This document shows positions 6,454 to 10,623 of a stretch of 10,623 bases of DNA, in pieces (the first letter of the stretch is position 1; each line of letters opens with the position of its first letter). Source of the DNA: Fidelibacterota bacterium (GTDB taxonomy: Bacteria > Fidelibacterota > Fidelibacteria > Fidelibacterales > Fidelibacteraceae); NCBI GenBank assembly GCA_023134755.1, contig JAGLUM010000093.1, positions 1 through 10,623 of the forward strand, given 5' to 3'. A model generated the notes under the pieces. It had not been told where the DNA came from. It searched no databases and saw only the letters and a list, made by a program, of their open reading frames with translations. Both the position numbers and the translations under genes were made by a program.

Positions 6454-7932
6454 ATGAAACGATTTATTGTCTTATTATTAGCATTCATATTATTATTGAC
6501 ATCTTGTATATCAAGTTCTTCCTTTAGAGGAAAAGCCTGTGATTCAACTCTGTTGAAAAAGATCGACGCCCTGGTGCATGATGAGGCCTTCGCGCATGCC
6601 CATTGGGGTGTCATGATCAAATCACTGGATACTGATGAAATATGGTACGCTTACAATGAAAATCGTCTATTTATGCCAGCTTCCAATAATAAAATCCCCT
6701 CAACTGCCAACGCATTGCTGGTATTGGGTCCGGATTTCCGATTTGAAACCCATGTTCTGACCAAAGGAAATATTCAAGAGGGTGTTTTACACGGAGATCT
6801 GGTAGTATGGAGTAACGGTGATCCGACCATGTATGAACGGTATCTTGAGGATTCGCGTGCTGTTTTTTATGCCTGGGCGGATACCCTGAAAGCACAGGGG
6901 ATTTATCGTATAGAAGGTAATATCATCGGGGATGATAATGCCTTTGATGATGTGTCTATTGGCGAAGGCTGGGCCTGGGATTATCAACAGATCTGGTATG
7001 CCGCGCAATTCGGCGCTCTGCAGTTTAATGAGAATTACGTTGATATTAAAATTATTCCACCGGGCACAATGGATGGTAAGGTTCTCCTGAAACCGAATTG
7101 TCCCAGCTCGTATTATACTCTTCATAATAATATTAAAGTCGTTGAAGAAGGAACAAACCGTATTACCCTCGAACGAGATTTTTATTCGAACGATATTATT
7201 ATTGGAGGACAAGTTAAGGCAGGTTCTGATACTTTTGAACAAACACCGACCATTCACAATCCCACAGCATTTTATGTGCATGTGTTAAAGGAAGTTTTGG
7301 AAGAAAGCGGTATTACGGTCACTGGGGATCCCATCGATTGTGATGCGCTTGATAACTGGATACATGCACCTGAAGATTTCGAATATACCGAAGTGGCCCA
7401 CTATTATTCCGTTCCGCTTTCCGAGGTTGCCACCCGCCTGATGAAACGCAGTCAAAATATGTATGCCGAAACCATACCCCGTATTGTAGCATGGCATGAA
7501 ACAGGATTAGGTTCTTTTGAAATTGGCCGGGATATCATGGATTCCGTATTTGTACAATTCGATATTAAATCGGATTCCTGGGAATATGTAGATGGATCCG
7601 GTTTAACCCGCTATAATTATATCAGTCCGCAAATCATTGTAAAAATTTTGGAAGGAATGTATAACAGCGAGCTGAAAAAAGTATGGATGCACACCTTTCC
7701 CATTGCAGGTATGGATGGAACACTGCGAAACCGTATGAAAACCACTCCTGCTGAACAAAATGTACTTGGAAAAACAGGCACCATTCCAAATGTCAGGGCA
7801 TTAAGCGGATATGCTAAAACGTCACGTGGTGAAAATATTGTATATTCATTTCTTGTGAATGGCCATATATTGACGTCAAAGGAGACAGAGCGGATCACCG
7901 ATTCGATCCTTGCGTTGATATGCGGGGATTAG
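6454..7932 (+). CDS. dacB: D-alanyl-D-alanine carboxypeptidase/endopeptidase (PBP4 type, S13 family), probable lipoprotein
   Basis: A 492-residue penicillin-binding protein of the S13 class, which removes the terminal D-Ala from, or cuts cross-links in, peptidoglycan in the periplasm. All three serine-acyltransferase motifs are present: Ser77-Asn-Asn-Lys80 (PASNNK), Ser333-Gln-Asn335 (RSQNMYAE) and Lys440-Thr-Gly442 (LGKTGTI). The block LVLGPDFRFET after the first motif and DGSGLTRYNYISP before the third are family hallmarks. The long insertion between motifs 1 and 2 is usual for PBP4. The leader ends in LTSC, so lipidation at Cys18 is predicted, unlike soluble E. coli DacB. GAAAGGA lies six bases before the ATG. 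Its stop codon overlaps a degenerate heptamer repeat, and no clear terminator hairpin follows. It is divergent from the metal unit and convergent with the kinase gene. Confidence 0.93.
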   Translation: MKRFIVLLLAFILLLTSCISSSSFRGKACDSTLLKKIDALVHDEAFAHAHWGVMIKSLDTDEIWYAYNENRLFMPASNNKIPSTANALLVLGPDFRFETHVLTKGNIQEGVLHGDLVVWSNGDPTMYERYLEDSRAVFYAWADTLKAQGIYRIEGNIIGDDNAFDDVSIGEGWAWDYQQIWYAAQFGALQFNENYVDIKIIPPGTMDGKVLLKPNCPSSYYTLHNNIKVVEEGTNRITLERDFYSNDIIIGGQVKAGSDTFEQTPTIHNPTAFYVHVLKEVLEESGITVTGDPIDCDALDNWIHAPEDFEYTEVAHYYSVPLSEVATRLMKRSQNMYAETIPRIVAWHETGLGSFEIGRDIMDSVFVQFDIKSDSWEYVDGSGLTRYNYISPQIIVKILEGMYNSELKKVWMHTFPIAGMDGTLRNRMKTTPAEQNVLGKTGTIPNVRALSGYAKTSRGENIVYSFLVNGHILTSKETERITDSILALICGD

Positions 7933-7972
7933 AAGCTAAAAGTTAGAAATCAAAAAATAGAAACTTGTAGAT
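7931..7972. repeat. Degenerate heptanucleotide repeat between convergent genes
   Basis: The short gap between the carboxypeptidase and kinase genes parses into 7-base units of the form AGAARNT: AGAAGCT, AAAAGTT, AGAAATC, AAAAAAT, AGAAACT, then a decayed TGTAGAT. The first unit overlaps the TAG stop. The unit differs from that at 1-64, but period and A-richness are shared. The gap is AT-rich, so part of the match could be chance. CTAA-AAG-TTAG (7936-7946) is the only hairpin and is too weak to call a terminator. Confidence 0.5.
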
Positions 7973-7976
7973 ATTA

Positions 7977-9449
7977 TTATTTTGCCAACGGCAGAAACAC
8001 CGCAAATGTACTGCCTTTTTCAAATTCACTTTCTACCTGAATTTTTCCGGTATATTCATCGACAATTTTTTTCAGGATAGTCATGCCCAGGCCGGTACCG
8101 CTGATATAGCGGGTGTATTTATTTTTTGCCCTGAAAAATTCTTCAAACAGACGTTCTTTATCTTCTTTTTTCATACCAATACCGGTATCCTGCACTGCGA
8201 TTTTTGCGCATCTTTGTTCTGCCGTTGCCCGGATACTGATACGTCCGCCGTCTTTATTATATTTAATGGCATTAGAAATAAGATTAGTATAAACTCGTCG
8301 AATCTCTTCACGGTCTGCTTGAATATAGATACCGGTATCAATATTTATATCCAATATTAATTTTCGTTCCCGGATATTACTGTGGAAAAATTCAACCGTT
8401 TCCTCTAATAATTCGCCCGCATCAATGCGTTCGATTTCACGGCGAACTGTCCGGGCATCCATTCGGAAAATATTCATGAGATCCTGCAGCAATGCCAGCA
8501 TCGCTTCGCTGCGTGTGAGTGAGCGTTTTAAATAGTTTTCATAGCTGGCTTCATCATCCCCCAGTTGCCGTTCAATGATCATCTCAAGATATCCCTTGAT
8601 AGCGCCAAGAGGTGCTTTCAATTCGTGGGCAACCATATTGATAAATTCCGATTTAGATAATTCCAGGGCCTTAATTTCGGTAATGTCGCGCAATACCAAT
8701 ACCACACCAAGAAGCCGTCCCTTATTATCCGGAATAGGAGTGGAATTCGCCATAATGACCAGTTGAGCAGGCGGTTCAATAACAATTTCTTCCTTGATAG
8801 AATATGTGCTGTTTTTATTTTCTAAAATGTTGGTAATTTGCTTCTGCAGTTTTATGGGCAGTATATCAAATATTTTTTCTCCAACCAGTATCTCACGCTT
8901 TATGCCAACCAGTTTATGGAATCGGGGATTGGTAAAGATAATTTCCCGGCGCTGGTTAATGATCATCAGGCCGTCATCAATGGAATTTATTACTGAACGA
9001 AGGCGTGACTGCTCTTCAGATATCGCAAGAAGATTTTGATCTTTTTCCTCCTTAAGGCGGCGGGCTTCCTGTATATACCACCTGCGTTCCGTTGCACGCA
9101 ATACAAGCCGTTCCAGTTTATCATGCTGAATGGGTTTTTTAAGAAAATCATATCCTCCCATGTGTGCAGACCTCATCACAATATCTATACTGGGATCATC
9201 ATCTACGATAACACAGATCGCTTCCGGAAATGATTTTAATATTGTGGATAAAACATCTAATCCGGACATATCCGGAAGTTTATAATCGATAATATATAGA
9301 TCATATTCTTTGAGAACTGCTTTTTTAATGCCGGAAACGCCCCGTGTCGCAATATCCAGAGTATAGGTTTCACCAATAACCTGTGTAATACAGTCTATAA
9401 CACGTTGATCGTGTTCAATAAGGAGAATATGTGCTCCGGTCAGTAACAT
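7977..9449 (-). CDS. Sensor histidine kinase with N-terminal receiver: REC-PAS-HisKA-HATPase
   Basis: A 490-residue soluble two-component protein; no membrane helix or signal peptide. REC, about 6-120: phospho-acceptor Asp55 (YIIDYKLPDMSG) and Lys105 (LKKP). A linker helix follows (about 120-148). PAS, about 150-258: ends VLVLRDITEIK. HisKA: phospho-site His275 in MVAHELKAPLGAIKGY. HATPase_c: N box NLISNAIKYN, G1 DTGIGMK, G2 GTGLGM. The receiver is atypical: the acidic pocket reads Glu12-His13-Asp14, and the switch Thr/Ser position appears to be Asp83 (VIVDDDPS). No cognate regulator or output domain is adjacent, so it may pass phosphate to a partner elsewhere. The start is uncertain: no good Shine-Dalgarno precedes either ATG 9449 or TTG 9455. 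A GGAG at 9437-9434 sits before an ATT codon that would trim the protein to the receiver's first strand, but ATT starts are rare. Confidence 0.93.
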   Translation of the reverse strand: MLLTGAHILLIEHDQRVIDCITQVIGETYTLDIATRGVSGIKKAVLKEYDLYIIDYKLPDMSGLDVLSTILKSFPEAICVIVDDDPSIDIVMRSAHMGGYDFLKKPIQHDKLERLVLRATERRWYIQEARRLKEEKDQNLLAISEEQSRLRSVINSIDDGLMIINQRREIIFTNPRFHKLVGIKREILVGEKIFDILPIKLQKQITNILENKNSTYSIKEEIVIEPPAQLVIMANSTPIPDNKGRLLGVVLVLRDITEIKALELSKSEFINMVAHELKAPLGAIKGYLEMIIERQLGDDEASYENYLKRSLTRSEAMLALLQDLMNIFRMDARTVRREIERIDAGELLEETVEFFHSNIRERKLILDINIDTGIYIQADREEIRRVYTNLISNAIKYNKDGGRISIRATAEQRCAKIAVQDTGIGMKKEDKERLFEEFFRAKNKYTRYISGTGLGMTILKKIVDEYTGKIQVESEFEKGSTFAVFLPLAK

Positions 9450-9475
9450 GCCCAATAATATTGATATTTGATTCT

Positions 9476-9490
9476 AAAAGACAGTCTTTT
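9476..9490. promoter_or_regulatory. 15-bp inverted repeat upstream of the kinase gene
   Basis: AAAAGAC (9476-9482), a central A, then GTCTTTT (9484-9490): a perfect 7-1-7 repeat 27 bases before the kinase start. A further AAGAC half site lies at 9503-9507. It could be an operator overlapping the kinase promoter, possibly autoregulatory; the A/T-rich outer bases reduce its significance. Confidence 0.35.
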
Positions 9491-9619
9491 TTATGTTTTC
9501 ATAAGACAAATTCCGGTGTTATTATTACCTGTTTTACAGAGATGCCATTGCTACTTCACAGTATATAAAAGGACCCAATACCGAAGGTATTTTCTGGACA
9601 CATAAATGTGATAACAACC

Positions 9620-9648
9620 TTCTTTTTTTATTTAAAAAGCATTATACT
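9620..9648 (+). promoter_or_regulatory. Possible promoter of the OstA-like gene
   Basis: TATACT (9643-9648) is a good -10 match, about 38 bases before the ATG at 9687. The -35 position, 17 bases upstream, reads TTCTTT, a poor match. The call rests mainly on the -10 box and its position. Confidence 0.35.
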
Positions 9649-9686
9649 TAAAGATTTAGTACCAGCAGAAATAAAATGGTAAACGA

Positions 9687-10623
9687 ATGCATATCAACAT
9701 AGTGAAATCCCAACGGATAATAATTGCGTTGCTAATTTTCCTTTTCGGAATGGCCTTTGCTGAGAATAAGCCCATTGAGCTTTTGCATGCCGGTACCATG
9801 CAAAAAGTGACGAAAAAACCGCTTGACGATTTGAATAAAGCTGAAAATAGCTATATCATGTTTGATAAAGATGTGCATTTGAAGCAAGAGGATGTCCATC
9901 TCTATGCCGACCGGGCATACCAGTATCCGGATCTGCATCTTGTGCGTTTGTTCGGAAATGTTACTATCCATGATGACAGCGTTACTGTGTGGTTTGAAAA
10001 GGGAGAATACAATACAAAAACAAAGGATATCAGGGTGCCGGTTTCCATCCGTATTCTTTATGATACCCGTCAGTTTTCGGCCGGATCTCTGACCGGAAAC
10101 TTTGACAATGATATATACCGTGCGTATGGGCAAGTGGAAATCCGGGACAGTTTATCCTACGCACTGGGAGATTCCCTTTTGTTTGACCTGGAGCAGGAAA
10201 GAGCTTGGCTATATGGGAATGCAGTAATGACTGATACCGTAAATAACATTACCATGCGCGGCAAAGAATTGGAATATCATTTGGATAGCGATCAGTTTTT
10301 CGGCCGTAAAGATGCTTCGGTATATGAAACTTTGGATGACGGCACAAAACGCTTTGAAGTATTTGCAAAAAGTCTTCATGGGGATATGAATGAGGGTTGG
10401 CTTATTGCGGAAGATAGCGTGTATATAAAGCAAGATTCTTCCGCAGCCTGGTGTGATTCTTTATTTTACCTCGATTCTACACAAACTGTACAACTCTATG
10501 GTAAGGTGCATATGCAGTATAAAGATATTGACATGTATGCGTCTGCAATGTCCCTCAATTTTTATCGTAATCACTTGGGCGAATTAATGGCAACCGAGAA
10601 TCCGAAAGTCACACTGACGGAAA
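9687..10623 (+). CDS. OstA/LptA-like periplasmic LPS-transport family protein, cut by the right edge
   Basis: An open frame of 312 codons runs to the window end without a stop, so the C-terminus is missing. Residues 1-25 are a clear signal peptide (KSQRIIIALLIFLFGMAFA, cleavage after AFA). The rest is a beta-rich repetitive sequence of the OstA/LptA jellyroll type: recurring blocks such as VHLYADRAYQY...VRLFGNVTIHDDSVTVWFEKGEYN, RAYGQVEIRDSLSYALGDSLLFD, AWLYGNAVMTD and VQLYGKVHMQYKDIDMYASAMSLNFY. In each, a G-N/K/Q-V strand is followed by a short Asp-rich turn. LptA-family proteins bridge lipopolysaccharide from inner to outer membrane. E. coli LptA is about 185 residues, so this is a long, multi-block version as in FCB OstA-like proteins. 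No strong Shine-Dalgarno precedes the ATG; GTG at 9702 is an alternative that keeps the signal peptide. An LptC- or LptD-like fusion cannot be excluded without the C-terminus. Confidence 0.82.
   Translation, partial: MHINIVKSQRIIIALLIFLFGMAFAENKPIELLHAGTMQKVTKKPLDDLNKAENSYIMFDKDVHLKQEDVHLYADRAYQYPDLHLVRLFGNVTIHDDSVTVWFEKGEYNTKTKDIRVPVSIRILYDTRQFSAGSLTGNFDNDIYRAYGQVEIRDSLSYALGDSLLFDLEQERAWLYGNAVMTDTVNNITMRGKELEYHLDSDQFFGRKDASVYETLDDGTKRFEVFAKSLHGDMNEGWLIAEDSVYIKQDSSAAWCDSLFYLDSTQTVQLYGKVHMQYKDIDMYASAMSLNFYRNHLGELMATENPKVTLTE

Larger units (their letters stand above)
9456..9686. other. Divergent intergenic region between the kinase and OstA-like genes
   Basis: The longest gene-free stretch in the window. 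Besides the repeat at 9476-9490 it holds a short hairpin, AATACC (9577-9582)/GGTATT (9586-9591) with a GAA loop, too weak for a confident terminator. It also holds a T-rich segment (about 9618-9633). No open frame of note or RNA gene was recognised in it. Confidence 0.6.

Noticed and set aside
6787-7281. 164-codon open frame on the minus strand inside the carboxypeptidase gene
   Set aside because: It is antisense to a gene with all catalytic motifs intact, shows no domain, and has a composition typical of a shadow frame.
9577-9593. Hairpin AATACC-GAA-GGTATT with following Ts as a terminator
   Set aside because: Only six pairs, mostly A-T, with a short T run, and no transcript clearly ends there: both flanking genes are divergent.
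9732-10133. 133-codon open frame on the minus strand within the OstA-like gene
   Set aside because: The plus strand codes for a signal peptide and a coherent repeated family pattern; the antisense frame shows no recognisable feature.

Overview
The window looks like a chromosomal stretch from an AT-rich, Gram-negative (two-membrane) bacterium. Evidence for an outer membrane is a TonB-dependent receptor with a carboxypeptidase-regulatory-like N-terminal domain and a long OstA/LptA-like periplasmic protein. Those two, with a secreted-looking M3 peptidase and a PAS-type sensor kinase carrying an N-terminal receiver, suggest the FCB group (Bacteroidetes/Chlorobi/Marinimicrobia-like lineages). That is an inference: there is no rRNA or marker gene to fix it. 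Several genes have Shine-Dalgarno sequences, and at least two have textbook -35/-10 boxes, which is less typical of core Bacteroidetes.

Layout. Bases 1-110 are repetitive intergenic DNA (a heptanucleotide tandem array, then a perfect 20-bp palindrome). Next come, on the + strand and each as its own transcription unit, a Prx6-type peroxiredoxin (168-851), an M3 oligoendopeptidase F with a signal peptide (985-2862) and a small four-histidine cupin (3045-3395). Each is followed by a hairpin with a T tract, and the last hairpin is symmetric and also serves the convergent unit. On the - strand, 6278 down to 3498 is a two-gene unit: a small histidine-rich membrane protein, then a TonB-dependent receptor with a CxxC plug motif. 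A perfect odd-length inverted repeat of Fur/Zur-like geometry lies 58 bases upstream of the unit. On the + strand follows a lipoprotein-type D-Ala-D-Ala carboxypeptidase (6454-7932), convergent with a REC-PAS-HisKA-HATPase kinase on the - strand (9449-7977). A divergent, right-truncated OstA/LptA-like gene (9687 to the edge) closes the window.

How the genes relate. Much of the content is envelope or stress biology: peroxide removal, peptide turnover, peptidoglycan trimming, LPS transport and probable metal acquisition. The most interesting piece is the histidine-rich protein/receptor pair with its putative metalloregulator operator. It is a candidate outer-membrane metal uptake module whose substrate is not known from sequence. 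No gene-free stretch exceeds 300 bases; the longest is 9450-9686 and is described below. No tRNA, rRNA, CRISPR array, transposase or phage gene was seen.
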